41,674 bases of DNA from NCBI RefSeq assembly GCF_001431045.1, contig NZ_BCLE01000016.1:1-41674 (forward strand), given 5' to 3'. The notes below the pieces were generated by a model. That model worked only from the letters and a program-made list of their open reading frames with translations. It made no database searches and was not told the origin of the DNA. Below are positions 25,760 to 35,526 of the stretch, one piece after another (position 1 is the first letter of the stretch; each line of letters begins with the position of its first letter). The translations under genes were made by a program, and so were the position numbers. The DNA comes from Streptococcus orisasini (GTDB taxonomy: Bacteria > Bacillota > Bacilli > Lactobacillales > Streptococcaceae).

Positions 25760-26554
25760 ATGTATTTTAAGGGAAAACGGATTGTCATTATTGGTGCAAC
25801 AGGCGGCTTGGGTTCAGCTTATGCTGAACGCTTTTTAAAAGAAGGAGCTTATGTTTTTCTAGTGGGACGAAGTAAAGAAAAATTAGAAGCTCTTTGCCTG
25901 CAGCTATCGATGAAACTTCCGATTGTCAGTGCTGATATTACAAATGAAGAGTCTCTGGTTCATGCCGCTGAAAAAATAAAAGACTGGTCTGACAAGATTG
26001 ACATTGTCATCAATGCTACAGGCTACGACGTTAGAAAGTCTTTATTAAAACATTCTCAGAAAGAGATTGAACAGAGCTTGTCGGTTAATCTTTTGGGAAG
26101 TATTTTGATGACAAAAGTTTTTCTCCCTTTGTTGAAGGATGAAAAAGGATCGACCATTGTACATTCAGGGGGCTTTGTTGATGGACGTCTGGCTTTTCCT
26201 TACTACAGCGCTGATGTTGCATCACGAGCTGGCTTATTCTCGTTTTTAGAATCTATGAATAGAGAATTAAAACAAGAAAAATCAACTATTCGTTTGACTT
26301 ACTTCTGCCCCAATGCAGCTAATACAGAAGCAGAGATGCCCTTTCATAAGGTCTGGAAAGAGATGGGAATCCGTGTTTCATCAGTTGATGAAGTTGCTGG
26401 CGTGCTGCTAAGGGGACTTCGAAAGCAAAGGAAAGTTATTTTTATGGGAAGAGGGACGAGCCTGTTTGCCAAACTAAACCTGCTTTCACCACGTTTAGCA
26501 GACCGTTTGCTTCTAAACAAGTATGGTCGTATTCTGCAAAAATATTTAAGATAG
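25760..26554 (+). CDS. Short-chain dehydrogenase-like protein with altered active site
   Basis: Rossmann-fold SDR-family protein of 264 residues. The cofactor motif IIGATGGLGSAYAERF and the NxxG-type INATG are clear. Ser136 and Tyr149 have the usual 13-residue distance, but position 153, where the catalytic Lys should be, is Val (YYSADVASRAG). An alternative alignment through ASRAG gives Arg instead of Lys. The protein may be a binding protein or use a modified mechanism. It ends in a basic, partly hydrophobic tail (LLNKYGRILQKYLR). Substrate unknown. Confidence 0.8.
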   Translation: MYFKGKRIVIIGATGGLGSAYAERFLKEGAYVFLVGRSKEKLEALCLQLSMKLPIVSADITNEESLVHAAEKIKDWSDKIDIVINATGYDVRKSLLKHSQKEIEQSLSVNLLGSILMTKVFLPLLKDEKGSTIVHSGGFVDGRLAFPYYSADVASRAGLFSFLESMNRELKQEKSTIRLTYFCPNAANTEAEMPFHKVWKEMGIRVSSVDEVAGVLLRGLRKQRKVIFMGRGTSLFAKLNLLSPRLADRLLLNKYGRILQKYLR

Positions 26555-26571
26555 GAAATAACAGAGCTTTA

Positions 26572-26580
26572 TGCTATAAT
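26572..26580 (+). promoter_or_regulatory. lysA extended -10 promoter
   Basis: TGCTATAAT at 26572-26580 is a perfect extended -10, about 34 bases before the lysA ATG. No convincing -35 lies 17 bases upstream. No lysine-riboswitch-like leader is present, as the leader is only about 25 bases. Confidence 0.65.
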
Positions 26581-26613
26581 AGTCTTAATATTTTGAAAAT
26601 TCGAGGATAAAAG

Positions 26614-27864
26614 ATGAAAAGACCCTTTATTTCAGCAACAGACCTAGATAAGATTACAGCAGAATTTCCAACACCCTTTCACCTTTATGATGAAAAAGGC
26701 ATTCGTGAAAAAGCTCGTGCAGTCAATAAAGCCTTTGCTTGGAATCCTGGTTTCAAGGAATTTTTTGCTGTTAAAGCGACACCAAATCCTGCTATCTTAA
26801 AGATTTTGAAAGAGGAAGGTTGCGGAGTGGATTGTGCGACAGATGTAGAGCTACTCATGAGTCATAAAATCGGTTTTGATAGCAGTGCTATCAGTTTTAC
26901 GTCCAATGATACGCGTGCGTCTGAATTTGCCTATGCGCGTGAAATTGGGGCAACTATCAACCTTGACGCCTATGAAGATATTGCTTTTTTGGAAGAAGCA
27001 GCTGGGCTTCCCAAAACTGTTTCTCTACGTTACAATCCTGGCGGTGTCTTTACGCTGGGCACAGATATCATGGACAATCCAGAGGAATCTAAGTTTGGGA
27101 TGACCAAAGCGCAGCTTTTTCAAGGTTATAAAGACTTGAAAGCTAAAGGTGTTCAGTCATTCGGCCTTCACGCCTTTCTTGCCTCAAATACAGTCACCAA
27201 TGATTATTACCCAACCTTAGCTGCACAGCTCTTTAATCTTGCTGTTGAAATCAAGCAAGAACTTGGTATTAGTCTTGATTTCATCAACCTTTCAGGCGGT
27301 GTTGGTGTGGACTATACGCCAGCTGACCAGCAAAACGACATTGCAGTCATTGGTGAGGGTGTCCATCGCGTCTTTGACGAGATTTTGGTAGCAAACGGTT
27401 TGGGTCACATCAGCATCTACACAGAGCTTGGACGCTTCATGCTGGCTCCTCATGGTCTTTTGGTGACAAAGGTTTTGCACCGTAAGAAAACTTATCGCAA
27501 CTATGTTGGTGTTGACGCATCAGCGGTGAATTTGCTGCGCCCTGCTATGTACGGTGCCTATCATCACATTACTAACATGACCAATCCAAATGGCAAGGTC
27601 GAAGTTGTTGACGTGGTTGGTTCGCTCTGTGAAAACAATGATAAATTTGCCAAACAGCGGGAATTGCCTGAGGCACGCATTGGAGATACTCTGGTTATCC
27701 ATGACAGTGGAGCCCACGGCTTTTCAATGGGTTACAATTACAACGGCCGCCTGCGTTCAGCTGAAATTCTTTTCCAAGAAGATGGTTCAGCTCGTATGAT
27801 TCGCCGTGCAGAGACGCCAGAAGATTACTTGGCAACGCTCTACGGTTTTGATTTTGAGAAATGA
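26614..27864 (+). CDS. lysA: Diaminopimelate decarboxylase LysA
   Basis: PLP-dependent decarboxylation of meso-diaminopimelate to L-lysine, the last step of lysine synthesis. The 416-residue protein is a group IV decarboxylase: the PLP lysine is Lys54 in EFFAVKATPNP, the glycine-rich phosphate site is NLSGGVGVDYTP, EPGR-type sequence appears as YTELGRFML, and the C-terminal barrel has the active-site CENND and DSGAHGFSMGYNYNGR. Streptococcal peptidoglycan uses lysine, so the gene serves wall and protein synthesis. GAGG precedes the ATG. Confidence 0.93.
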   Translation: MKRPFISATDLDKITAEFPTPFHLYDEKGIREKARAVNKAFAWNPGFKEFFAVKATPNPAILKILKEEGCGVDCATDVELLMSHKIGFDSSAISFTSNDTRASEFAYAREIGATINLDAYEDIAFLEEAAGLPKTVSLRYNPGGVFTLGTDIMDNPEESKFGMTKAQLFQGYKDLKAKGVQSFGLHAFLASNTVTNDYYPTLAAQLFNLAVEIKQELGISLDFINLSGGVGVDYTPADQQNDIAVIGEGVHRVFDEILVANGLGHISIYTELGRFMLAPHGLLVTKVLHRKKTYRNYVGVDASAVNLLRPAMYGAYHHITNMTNPNGKVEVVDVVGSLCENNDKFAKQRELPEARIGDTLVIHDSGAHGFSMGYNYNGRLRSAEILFQEDGSARMIRRAETPEDYLATLYGFDFEK

Positions 27865-27927
27865 TAATTTGTTGACTGGACTACAAAAAGCTCTTTACTG
27901 TGCTTTGATTCTTTTATGTTATTTTAT

Positions 27928-27956
27928 TTGTGAAAGGTTTTCAAATCTGATATAAT
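27928..27956 (+). promoter_or_regulatory. YneF gene promoter
   Basis: -35 TTGTGA at 27928-27933, 17-base spacer, -10 TATAAT at 27951-27956. TTAGGAGA and the ATG at 27986 follow. Confidence 0.8.
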
Positions 27957-27985
27957 ATTCATGTAAAAAAATTAGGAGACTTAAA

Positions 27986-28234
27986 ATGAACACTTTTCTT
28001 TGGATTTTATTAGTTATTATAGCCCTGCTGGTAGGACTTGTCGGAGGAACTTTTATCGCCCGCAGGCAAATGGAAAAATATTTAGAAGAAAATCCGCCGC
28101 TTAATGAAGATGTTATTCGCAATATGATGAGCCAAATGGGGCAAAAACCAAGCGAAGCCAAAGTACAGCAAGTTGTCCGTCAAATGAATAAACAGCAAAA
28201 AGCAGCTAAAGCAAAGGCTAAAAAGAAGAAATAA
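27986..28234 (+). CDS. YneF-family small membrane protein
   Basis: Conserved Firmicute protein of 82 residues and unknown function. One N-terminal membrane helix ([20 protein letters not shown]) is followed by the conserved cytoplasmic part [20 protein letters not shown] and [17 protein letters not shown], and a Lys/Ala-rich tail. This is the UPF0154 pattern. AGGAGA lies before the ATG. It has its own promoter and terminator, so it is transcribed alone. Confidence 0.92.
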   Translation: MNTFLWILLVIIALLVGLVGGTFIARRQMEKYLEENPPLNEDVIRNMMSQMGQKPSEAKVQQVVRQMNKQQKAAKAKAKKKK

Positions 28235-28241
28235 ATCTTTT

Positions 28242-28270
28242 ATAAGACTGGGTTTTCCTAGTCTTATTTT
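28242..28270 (+). terminator. Terminator between the YneF gene and murI
   Basis: An 11-bp stem with one G-U pair (28242-28252 with 28257-28267) and a TTTT loop is followed by TTT. The U-run is short, so read-through into murI is possible; no clear separate murI promoter is visible in the 15 bases that remain. Confidence 0.7.
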
Positions 28271-28285
28271 AGAAAGAAGACAAGT

Positions 28286-29080
28286 ATGGATAACAGACCG
28301 ATTGGCTTTTTAGATTCTGGTGTGGGAGGCTTAACCGTTGTGCGTGAGCTTATGCGTCAGCTTCCTCATGAAGAGGTTGTCTATATTGGGGATTCAGCGC
28401 GTGCCCCTTATGGACCTCGTCCAGCTGAACAGATTAAAAGATATACATGGGAATTGGTAAATTTTCTCCTAACTAAAAATGTTAAAATGATTGTCTTTGC
28501 CTGCAATACCGCGACAGCAGTCGCTTGGGAAGAAGTTAAGGAAAGACTTGATATTCCGGTTTTAGGAGTTATTTTGCCGGGATCAAGCGCAGCTATTAAA
28601 TCTACTGTATCCGGAAAAATTGGTGTCATTGGGACGCCTATGACTATTAAATCTAATATTTATGAAAAAAAGATACTGGATTTGTCGCCGCAGATGACTG
28701 TGCTTAGCCTAGCCTGTCCTAAGTTTGTTCCTATTGTTGAGTCTAATGAGATTCATTCCAGTGTAGCCAAAAAAATTGTTTATGAAAACCTGGCTCCCTT
28801 AGCTGGGAAAATTGATACGCTTGTGCTGGGCTGTACGCATTATCCACTTTTGAAAGCAATTATTCAAAATGTTATGGGGCCAAGTGTCAAGCTGATTGAC
28901 AGCGGAGCAGAATGTGTCCGCGATATTTCTGTGCTGTTGAATTATTTTGAAATTAATCACAGCCGCAACCTTGAAAAATTAGAACATCGTTTTTATACAA
29001 CGGCCAGTGTATCCGGCTTTAAAGAAATTGCTGACGACTGGCTGCCTATGACGATTGAAGTGGAGCATGTTACCTTATGA
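28286..29080 (+). CDS. murI: Glutamate racemase MurI
   Basis: Makes D-glutamate for peptidoglycan without a cofactor. The two catalytic cysteines are in [11 protein letters not shown] and [10 protein letters not shown], and the N-terminal [14 protein letters not shown] and [12 protein letters not shown] motifs bind substrate. The 264-residue length is standard. The stop overlaps the rdgB start by four bases (ATGA). It heads a nine-gene overlapping operon ending with yidD. Confidence 0.97.
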   Translation: MDNRPIGFLDSGVGGLTVVRELMRQLPHEEVVYIGDSARAPYGPRPAEQIKRYTWELVNFLLTKNVKMIVFACNTATAVAWEEVKERLDIPVLGVILPGSSAAIKSTVSGKIGVIGTPMTIKSNIYEKKILDLSPQMTVLSLACPKFVPIVESNEIHSSVAKKIVYENLAPLAGKIDTLVLGCTHYPLLKAIIQNVMGPSVKLIDSGAECVRDISVLLNYFEINHSRNLEKLEHRFYTTASVSGFKEIADDWLPMTIEVEHVTL

Positions 29081-30057
29081 ATCCAAAAATATATGATTAT
29101 AAAGATGAGCAGAATTGGTTTATTGGCAAATGCTCTGAGACAGGCTCATCAGTATATTATCAAGAAGAAGCGAAGAAGACTTATGCCTCTCTTGAAAGAG
29201 ATCTGAGAAGTTTGTTTGATGAAGGAACTTCCTTGATGCTGACTGTTGTTAAAATTACTTCTGCCATGGCCTTGGTTCAGTTTATTTTAGATATTATCAA
29301 TGATCAGCAACAGCATACCTACAAAGCTAGCAGTCATAAAGGAGCTATACTGGTCACAGAAAATGACCGTTTGGTTTTGGTCTGCCTGCCTAAAAACGGA
29401 CTTTTAATCAGTGATTTCTTTGGTGAAGAAAAGACCAAGCCTGCTGAGCTTGGAGATACCATCCTAATTGCAACTCGCAATGAAGGAAAGACTAAGGAAT
29501 TTAGTCAGATGTTTGCTAAGCTGGGACTTAAAGTTGAAAACCTTAATCAGTATCCTGAACTTCCTGAAGTTGAAGAAACAGGTCTAACTTTTGAAGAGAA
29601 TGCTCGGCTTAAGGCAGAAACGATTTCTAAGCTGACGGGCAAGGTAGTCTTAGCTGATGATTCAGGACTTCAGGTTGATATTCTGGGTGGTTTGCCGGGT
29701 GTCTGGTCAGCACGTTTTTCAGGTCCTGATGCCACGGATCAAAAAAACAATGCCAAGCTTTTGCATGAACTAGCCATGGTATTTGATCTTAAAGATCGTT
29801 CGGCTCACTTTCATACGACTTTAGTAGTTGCTGCTCCTGATAAGGACAGTCTGGTTGTCGAGGCTGACTGGCCAGGTTATATTGGTATGGAAGCTAGAGG
29901 CAGTAACGGTTTTGGTTATGATCCGCTGTTTATCGTAGGAGACAGTGGCAAAACAGCAGCTGAGCTTTCCGAACAGGAAAAGAATGACATTTCTCACAGA
30001 GGACAAGCAGTTAAAAAGCTTATGGAGGTATTCCCGACATGGCAGAACGCACATTAA
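29077..30057 (+). CDS. rdgB: Non-canonical purine NTP pyrophosphatase RdgB/HAM1 with N-terminal extension
   Basis: The HAM1 domain hydrolyses dITP, XTP and ITP, keeping them out of DNA and RNA. It begins near residue 128 ([19 protein letters not shown]) with [20 protein letters not shown] and [10 protein letters not shown] as typical motifs. Residues 1-127 form an additional domain of unknown function, also seen in other streptococci and absent from the roughly 200-residue enzymes of other bacteria. The start overlaps murI by four bases, and the end overlaps yfcE by 19 bases. Confidence 0.92.
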   Translation: MNPKIYDYKDEQNWFIGKCSETGSSVYYQEEAKKTYASLERDLRSLFDEGTSLMLTVVKITSAMALVQFILDIINDQQQHTYKASSHKGAILVTENDRLVLVCLPKNGLLISDFFGEEKTKPAELGDTILIATRNEGKTKEFSQMFAKLGLKVENLNQYPELPEVEETGLTFEENARLKAETISKLTGKVVLADDSGLQVDILGGLPGVWSARFSGPDATDQKNNAKLLHELAMVFDLKDRSAHFHTTLVVAAPDKDSLVVEADWPGYIGMEARGSNGFGYDPLFIVGDSGKTAAELSEQEKNDISHRGQAVKKLMEVFPTWQNAH

Positions 30058-30557
30058 TCATTATGAGTGATTCACATGGTGATCGGCAAATTGTAAAAGA
30101 AATCAAAGAACGCTATCTCGGCAAGGCAGACGCTATTTTTCACAATGGGGATTCTGAGCTGCCTGCCAGTGATCCCATTTGGGAAGGCATTCAGGTAGTT
30201 TGCGGTAATTGTGATTTTGGCGACTATCCAGACTCTCTTGTAACCGACTTGCCTGGATTGACGGTTGCTCAGACACATGGTCACTTGTTTAATATTAATT
30301 TTGGTTTTGAACGACTGGATCTTTGGGCTCAAGAAGAAGATGCAGATATTTGCACTTATGGGCATCTTCACAGACCAGCTGTCTGGAAAAATGGTAAAAC
30401 TGTTTTTATCAATCCAGGCAGTGTCTCTCAGCCTCGCGGGGAAATTAATGAGCGCCTTTATGCAAGGGTATGTTTTGATGAAAATACCATTAAAGTAGAC
30501 TATTTCACACGGGATCACGAGATCTATCCGCCACTTTCACAGGAAATAAGACGATGA
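30039..30557 (+). CDS. YfcE/MJ0936-type metallophosphoesterase
   Basis: Calcineurin-like phosphodiesterase or phosphatase of 172 residues. Metal-ligand motifs are in order: MSDSHGD, HNGDSE, VCGNCD, QTHGHL and YGHLHRP, then [11 protein letters not shown]. The natural substrate is not known. GGAGGT inside the rdgB end supports the ATG at 30039. It overlaps the following CBS-domain gene by four bases. Confidence 0.92.
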   Translation: MAERTLIIMSDSHGDRQIVKEIKERYLGKADAIFHNGDSELPASDPIWEGIQVVCGNCDFGDYPDSLVTDLPGLTVAQTHGHLFNINFGFERLDLWAQEEDADICTYGHLHRPAVWKNGKTVFINPGSVSQPRGEINERLYARVCFDENTIKVDYFTRDHEIYPPLSQEIRR

Positions 30558-31015
30558 TAGCAAAAGAATTTGAACATTTTTTAAAACCGTTTTTGGAAAA
30601 TGACCTGACTCCGGCTGAAGAATTGGCGATCTTTATTGATACCCATAACACAGCTCATGTTATGCTGCTCCTTGCCAATAATGGCTTTTCACGGGTTCCT
30701 GTCATTACTAAAGACAAGAAATACATTGGCACTATCAGCATGTCAGATATTATTAGGTATCAGCAGGAAAATGATATTGACGATGAAAAACTGGCTATGT
30801 TGGATATCTCTTATATGACTAATGGCAGTTACGCTACTGTGGGGCCTAATGCTGATCTGACGGAAGTGATGCACAAGTTAGTAGATGCTAATTTTCTGCC
30901 GGTTGTTGAAGCAGACGGTACCTTTTTAGGTATCATTACACGAAAAGTTATTTTAAAGGCACTAAACAGCCTGCTTCATGAATTTACGAATGAATACACA
31001 CTGATAAAAAAATGA
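30554..31015 (+). CDS. cbpB: CBS-domain protein CbpB
   Basis: A 153-residue protein made of two CBS domains (FIDTHNTAHVMLLLANNGFS to ITMSDI-like, then MTNGSYATVGPNADLTEVMH to GIITRKVILKAL). The Listeria and streptococcal proteins at this size and name bind cyclic di-AMP; that is family knowledge, not seen here. Its place between yfcE and the XerD-like gene is typical for streptococci. Both ends overlap neighbouring genes by four bases. Confidence 0.88.
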   Translation: MIAKEFEHFLKPFLENDLTPAEELAIFIDTHNTAHVMLLLANNGFSRVPVITKDKKYIGTISMSDIIRYQQENDIDDEKLAMLDISYMTNGSYATVGPNADLTEVMHKLVDANFLPVVEADGTFLGIITRKVILKALNSLLHEFTNEYTLIKK

Positions 31016-31752
31016 TAAGACTTATTCCAGAATTTATTGCTAGTAAATCCCTATCTTCGAATTCGCAAAAATCTTACCTCTACGATCTGCAGCAGTTTGC
31101 AGAAATTACTAAAGGGACAGTGAGTCAAAGCAAACTTAAGCTTTATGAGCAATCTTTGGCTGATTTAAAGGTATCAGCTAAAAAGCGTAAAATCTCAGCG
31201 GTTAACCAGTTTTTATTCTTTCTTTATGAGCGTGAAGAACTGGATCATTTTTACAAGATAAGAAATAAGGAAAAACTACCTCTTGCAAAATCTGTTTATC
31301 AGGAGACCGATCTGTCTGTTCTCTATCAGGAGACTCTAGATCGTACCGGGCAGCTCATAGCTCTTTTGATTGTGGAATTAGGACTGTCTCCAAGTGATAT
31401 TATTGGATTGAAATGGGAAAATATCTCCCTAGATTTTCAGGTATTAACAGTAACAAGCAATAAATCAATGCGGGTCTTGGAGCTGTCTGACTCACTGCTG
31501 ATTCACCTTGTAGAACAGCAAAAGGAGGCTGTTTACTTATTTGACAACAAGGGAGGTCCTTATTCGCGCCAGTGGCTTTTTAACAAATTAAGCCATTATC
31601 TGACAGCAGTCGGTTTAAATGAAATGACTGCCCAAAAATTGCGGGAACAATATATTATTAGGTCTAAGAATAAGGGAGTCAGTATTATGGACTTGGTCAA
31701 ACAACTTGGCCTTAAGAGTCCAGTAACACTGGAAAAGTATTTTAAAAACTGA
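31012..31752 (+). CDS. Degenerate XerD-like tyrosine recombinase
   Basis: Homologous to XerC/XerD, 246 residues, with the N-terminal SAM-like core-binding domain ([14 protein letters not shown]) and a C-terminal catalytic-type domain. The usual catalytic Arg of the GLR motif is Ser in [12 protein letters not shown], and the HxLRH box reads QKLREQY with both His lost; a Tyr remains in LEKYFKN. It is therefore probably not an active recombinase. In streptococci dif resolution is done by XerS. Its tight coupling to scpA suggests a chromosome-related role, by inference. Confidence 0.85.
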   Translation: MIRLIPEFIASKSLSSNSQKSYLYDLQQFAEITKGTVSQSKLKLYEQSLADLKVSAKKRKISAVNQFLFFLYEREELDHFYKIRNKEKLPLAKSVYQETDLSVLYQETLDRTGQLIALLIVELGLSPSDIIGLKWENISLDFQVLTVTSNKSMRVLELSDSLLIHLVEQQKEAVYLFDNKGGPYSRQWLFNKLSHYLTAVGLNEMTAQKLREQYIIRSKNKGVSIMDLVKQLGLKSPVTLEKYFKN

Positions 31753-32459
31753 TGGATATTAAATTAAAAGATTTTGAGGGGCCCTTGGATTTACTTTTAC
31801 ATTTGGTCTCTAAATACGAAGTAGATATTTACGATGTTCCGATTGTTGACGTTATTGAGCAATATCTGGCTTATATTGCAACGCTGCAAGCCATGAAGCT
31901 TGAAGTGGCTGGTGAATACATGGTTATGGCCAGCCAATTAATGCTGATTAAAAGTCGCAAATTGCTCCCTAAGGTTGTTGAAAGTGTTGAACCTGAGGAA
32001 GATCCGGAACTGCAACTGTTGCAGCAAATTGAAGAATATAGGACTTATAAACTTTTAGGGGAACAGCTGGCCCTTAAACACAGTGAGCGGGCACAGCATT
32101 TTTCCAAGCCCAAATTAGAGCTGATTTATGATGATGTGGAACTTAGGCAGGATAAATCAGTTGTGGATATTTTTCTAGCCTTTTCAAAGGTCATGGCTGA
32201 AAAACAAGAAGAAATCAAAAACAGCCATACAACAATTGATAGTGATGACTACCGCATTGAAGATATGATGCTGGTTGTCGAAGAAAAAGTTTCCAGCCAA
32301 AAGGAGATTAATTTATCGCTTCTTTTTAAGGAAGCTGTTTCTGTTAATGAGATGATTACTGTCTTTTTAGCAACCTTAGAGTTAATCAAAGTTCATCGTG
32401 TCTCTGTCTGGCAGGAACATAATTTTAGTGATATCATTTTAAGAAAGGAAACTGCATGA
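31752..32459 (+). CDS. scpA: Segregation and condensation protein ScpA
   Basis: Kleisin subunit that bridges SMC heads and helps condense and segregate the chromosome. The 235-residue protein has the N-terminal [20 protein letters not shown] and [17 protein letters not shown] motifs, an acidic linker, and a C-terminal winged helix ending [11 protein letters not shown]. The ATG overlaps the previous stop by one base, and the stop overlaps scpB by four. Confidence 0.97.
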   Translation: MDIKLKDFEGPLDLLLHLVSKYEVDIYDVPIVDVIEQYLAYIATLQAMKLEVAGEYMVMASQLMLIKSRKLLPKVVESVEPEEDPELQLLQQIEEYRTYKLLGEQLALKHSERAQHFSKPKLELIYDDVELRQDKSVVDIFLAFSKVMAEKQEEIKNSHTTIDSDDYRIEDMMLVVEEKVSSQKEINLSLLFKEAVSVNEMITVFLATLELIKVHRVSVWQEHNFSDIILRKETA

Positions 32460-33046
32460 CCCCTCTGTCAAAGATAGAAGCGCTGCTGTTTGTAGCGGGT
32501 GAAGACGGACTTGGCCTGCGTCAGCTGGCTGCTCTCTTAGATATGCCTGTCCCGGCGCTGGTTCAGCAGCTGGAAAAACTGGCTCAGAAATATGAAGCAG
32601 ACCAAGATTCTGCCCTGTACCTAATGGAATCTTCAAAAACTTATAAATTAGTCACTAAAAAGGACTATGCCGAGCTTTTGCGTCAGTATTCCAAAACTCC
32701 TATCAATCAGAGCCTGTCGCGAGCCAGCCTTGAGGTGCTGTCTATCATTGCTTATAAACAGCCTATTACTAGAATTGAGGTTGATGATATTCGGGGTGTC
32801 AATTCCAGTGGAGCTATTTCCAAACTTCAAGCTTTTGATCTAATCCGTGAAAATGGCAAAAAGGAAGTATTGGGAAGGCCAAACCTTTATGTGACGACGG
32901 ATTATTTTTTAGACTATATGGGAATTAATAGTTTAGAAGAGCTGCCAGATGCTTCTGGTATTGAATTAAAAGATGAAGAATTTACGCTTTTTGATAGTAA
33001 GAAAAAAGCAGCTGAAGAAATAAAGGAAGAAAATGAGAATCAATAA
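32456..33046 (+). CDS. scpB: Segregation and condensation protein ScpB
   Basis: Winged-helix kleisin-interacting partner of ScpA in the SMC complex. The 196-residue protein shows [19 protein letters not shown] and the conserved [19 protein letters not shown] with [13 protein letters not shown]. The C-terminal end is acidic and disordered. The start overlaps scpA by four bases and the end overlaps rluB by 14, so translation is coupled throughout. Confidence 0.97.
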   Translation: MTPLSKIEALLFVAGEDGLGLRQLAALLDMPVPALVQQLEKLAQKYEADQDSALYLMESSKTYKLVTKKDYAELLRQYSKTPINQSLSRASLEVLSIIAYKQPITRIEVDDIRGVNSSGAISKLQAFDLIRENGKKEVLGRPNLYVTTDYFLDYMGINSLEELPDASGIELKDEEFTLFDSKKKAAEEIKEENENQ

Positions 33047-33761
33047 ATATATTGCACATGCCGGCGTTGCCAGCCGCCGCAAGGCTGAAGAGCTGATTAA
33101 ACAAGGGCTGGTGACTCTTAACGGTCAAGTGATTACAGAACTGGCAACAACTGTCAAATCAGGAGATAAGGTTGAAATTGATGGCCAGCCTATTTATAAT
33201 GAAGAAAAAGTTTATTACCTACTCAACAAACCGCGCGGCGTAATCTCCAGCGTCTCTGATGACAAGGGGCGAAAGACTGTCATTGATTTGCTGCCGCAAG
33301 TTAAAGAAAGAATTTATCCTGTCGGCCGTTTGGATTGGGATACGTCAGGTCTGTTGATTTTAACCAATGACGGGGACTTCACAGACAAAATGATTCATCC
33401 GCGTAATGAGATTGATAAGGTCTATGTGGCGCGTGTGAAAGGGATTGCGGATAAGAATAATCTGCGACCTTTAACACGTGGTGTACTCATTGATGGCAGA
33501 ACAACCAAACCAGCGCGTTATACCATTCTTAAAACAGATCGAGAAAAGAACCGTTCAGTTGTTGAATTGGTTATTCATGAAGGGCGCAACCATCAGGTTA
33601 AGAAGATGTTTGAAGCGGTGGGTTTAACGGTTGATAAACTGTCACGGACGCGCTTTGGCACACTTGATTTGTCAGGTCTTCGTCCGGGAGAATCAAGACG
33701 CTTAAATAAAAAAGAAATCAGTCAGCTCTACAATGCAGCTGTCAATCAAACAAACAGATGA
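33033..33761 (+). CDS. rluB: 23S rRNA pseudouridine synthase RluB
   Basis: RsuA/RluB/E/F-type pseudouridine synthase. An S4 RNA-binding domain lies at the N-terminus ([20 protein letters not shown]). The catalytic Asp is in [20 protein letters not shown], and [15 protein letters not shown] is the other family motif. The 242-residue length fits RluB, whose target in other bacteria is U2605 of 23S rRNA; RluF or RsuA identity cannot be fully excluded. GGAAGAAA precedes the ATG within scpB. Confidence 0.92.
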   Translation: MRINKYIAHAGVASRRKAEELIKQGLVTLNGQVITELATTVKSGDKVEIDGQPIYNEEKVYYLLNKPRGVISSVSDDKGRKTVIDLLPQVKERIYPVGRLDWDTSGLLILTNDGDFTDKMIHPRNEIDKVYVARVKGIADKNNLRPLTRGVLIDGRTTKPARYTILKTDREKNRSVVELVIHEGRNHQVKKMFEAVGLTVDKLSRTRFGTLDLSGLRPGESRRLNKKEISQLYNAAVNQTNR

Positions 33762-34000
33762 AAAAATTGCTAATTGCTCCAGTCAGATTTTATCAGAAAT
33801 TCATCTCACCCTTTTTTCCTGCTTCTTGTCGCTATCGTCCAACTTGCTCAGCTTACATGATAGAAGCCATTGAAAAGCATGGTTTAAAAGGGGTCTTGAT
33901 GGGAATTGCCAGAATTTTGCGCTGCCATCCTTTTGTAAATGGCGGCTATGATCCGGTGCCAGATCATTTCACCTTGCGAAGGAATAAAAGAAGGAAATAA
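33758..34000 (+). CDS. yidD: Membrane protein insertion factor YidD
   Basis: Small membrane-associated protein that assists YidC-dependent insertion. The 80 residues include the diagnostic [20 protein letters not shown] and [20 protein letters not shown], with the three conserved cysteines. The ATG overlaps the rluB stop by four bases. It is the last gene of the murI operon and is followed by a bidirectional terminator. yidC itself is at 22341-23273, away from yidD. Confidence 0.96.
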   Translation: MKKLLIAPVRFYQKFISPFFPASCRYRPTCSAYMIEAIEKHGLKGVLMGIARILRCHPFVNGGYDPVPDHFTLRRNKRRK

Positions 34001-34011
34001 TACCTACTACT

Positions 34012-34060
34012 AAAAAATCCCTCCAAAAGTTCAAGTTTTATGACTTTTGGGGGATTTTTT
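34012..34060. terminator. Bidirectional yidD/trkH terminator
   Basis: A long stem (34012-34030 with 34043-34060) with one bulged base; AAAAAA and TTTTTT at the ends give a U-run in each direction. It serves the convergent yidD (plus) and trkH (minus) genes. Confidence 0.88.
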
Positions 34061-34081
34061 GTTTTGTGAAATAGAAATAAA

Positions 34082-35521
34082 TCAGATTTTCGACCAAGTT
34101 TTTGGAATAAAGAGCAGCAGCATAGGATATATTTCCAACCGCCCTGCAATCATTGCAAAAGATAAAACCAATTTTGAAAATGGACTGAAGATTGCAAAAG
34201 TCTTATCTGTTCCCAACATTGGTCCGATATTATTAAAGGCACTAGCAGCTGCACTAAAGACGACTAAAAATTTATTGCTGTCAAGTGTCAGAATAAAGAC
34301 CAAGCCGATAAAAATAGCAAGATAGATAGTGAGATATTTAAGAACGCTATGCTGTATCCGTTTATCAAGCGGTTGATGGTTAATATGCAAGGACATTACT
34401 CGGTTGGGATAGAGATTAGAGAGAACTTGATTTTTGGCAATCTTTGATAAAATTAAAGACCGCATGACCTTAAAACCGCCAGCCGTTGATCCTGCTGAAC
34501 CGCCTATAAACATCAAAAGGAGTAAAATAAATTGGGAAAATAGCGGCCAAACTGTTAGATTGGTAATGCCAAAGCCTGTTGTTGTAATAACAGTTGCCAC
34601 TTGAAAGAAAGAAATTTCCAAACCTTTTGCAGCTGTGTTAAAGAGTCCGCCAACATTCAACCAGATCAAGAGAGTTGAGACTAAAACAATACCGATGTAA
34701 ACTCGTAATTCCTCATCACCGAAGAAAGATTTAAACTTACGAATGAGGAGTAAGTAATAAAGATTAAAGTTAACTCCAAAGGCTAACATGCCAAGTGCAA
34801 CAAGGTTTGTAATAAGTGAGCTGTGATAATGGGCGATGCTGTCATTGAAGACAGTGAAGCCACCAGTACCAGCCGTACCCATGGCAGTTACTAGACTGTC
34901 ATAAAATGGCATACCGGCTACCCAAAGAATAAAAGCAAAGATAGTAAACATGGCCAGATAAATAATATAGAGAATCTGTGCTGTATCTTTCAGTTTGGAA
35001 ACTACTTTGCCAAAAACTGGGCCTGGAACTTCTGCTCGCATGACTTCAAGGTGACTGTTTTTGCTGTTTTCCATAATGGCAAGGGCAAAAACCAGTACTC
35101 CCATTCCGCCGATAAGGTGAGTGAAACTGCGCCAAAACAGCAGGGAATGAGATAAGACAGACACATCTGGCAAGATAGTGGCTCCTGTTGTTGTAAAGCC
35201 AGAACTAACTTCAAAAAAAGCATCAATGATACTAGGAATTTGACCCGTAAAGACAAAAGGCAAGGCTCCAAAGAAGGACCAAAGCACCCAGCAAAGAGCA
35301 ACAATCAAAAGACCTTCCTTGGTATAAATATGCCGGTTCTTTGGTTTGACAATAATTCCCATGCTTCCGATAAAAAGCAGTATAGCCATGGTTCCTAAAA
35401 GACTGAAAATAGTTGCTAGCTTTTCTTGGTAAATCAAAGCAACAATCAAAGGAACTATCAGAAGTGCAGCTTCAATAAGCAGTAATTTGGATAAGAGAAA
35501 GCGTACCATACTTTTATTCAT
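34082..35521 (-). CDS. trkH: Potassium transporter subunit TrkH
   Basis: TrkH/KtrB family K+ channel-like subunit with many membrane helices, 479 residues. The four selectivity-filter regions are recognisable: SGFTTTGATIL, GTAGTGGFTVF, VITTTGFGITN and the last around AFNNIGPMLG. GSAGSTAGGFKVMR is also typical. It begins five bases after the trkA stop, so the two form one operon. The Ser/Gly at filter positions were not aligned in detail; K+ over Na+ is by family. Confidence 0.94.
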   Translation of the reverse strand: MNKSMVRFLLSKLLLIEAALLIVPLIVALIYQEKLATIFSLLGTMAILLFIGSMGIIVKPKNRHIYTKEGLLIVALCWVLWSFFGALPFVFTGQIPSIIDAFFEVSSGFTTTGATILPDVSVLSHSLLFWRSFTHLIGGMGVLVFALAIMENSKNSHLEVMRAEVPGPVFGKVVSKLKDTAQILYIIYLAMFTIFAFILWVAGMPFYDSLVTAMGTAGTGGFTVFNDSIAHYHSSLITNLVALGMLAFGVNFNLYYLLLIRKFKSFFGDEELRVYIGIVLVSTLLIWLNVGGLFNTAAKGLEISFFQVATVITTTGFGITNLTVWPLFSQFILLLLMFIGGSAGSTAGGFKVMRSLILSKIAKNQVLSNLYPNRVMSLHINHQPLDKRIQHSVLKYLTIYLAIFIGLVFILTLDSNKFLVVFSAAASAFNNIGPMLGTDKTFAIFSPFSKLVLSFAMIAGRLEIYPMLLLFIPKTWSKI

Positions 35522-35526
35522 AGCTC

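Noticed and set aside
26550..26613. Lysine riboswitch before lysA
   Set aside because: The predicted leader is only about 25 bases, far too short for the L-box aptamer, and none of its motifs are seen.
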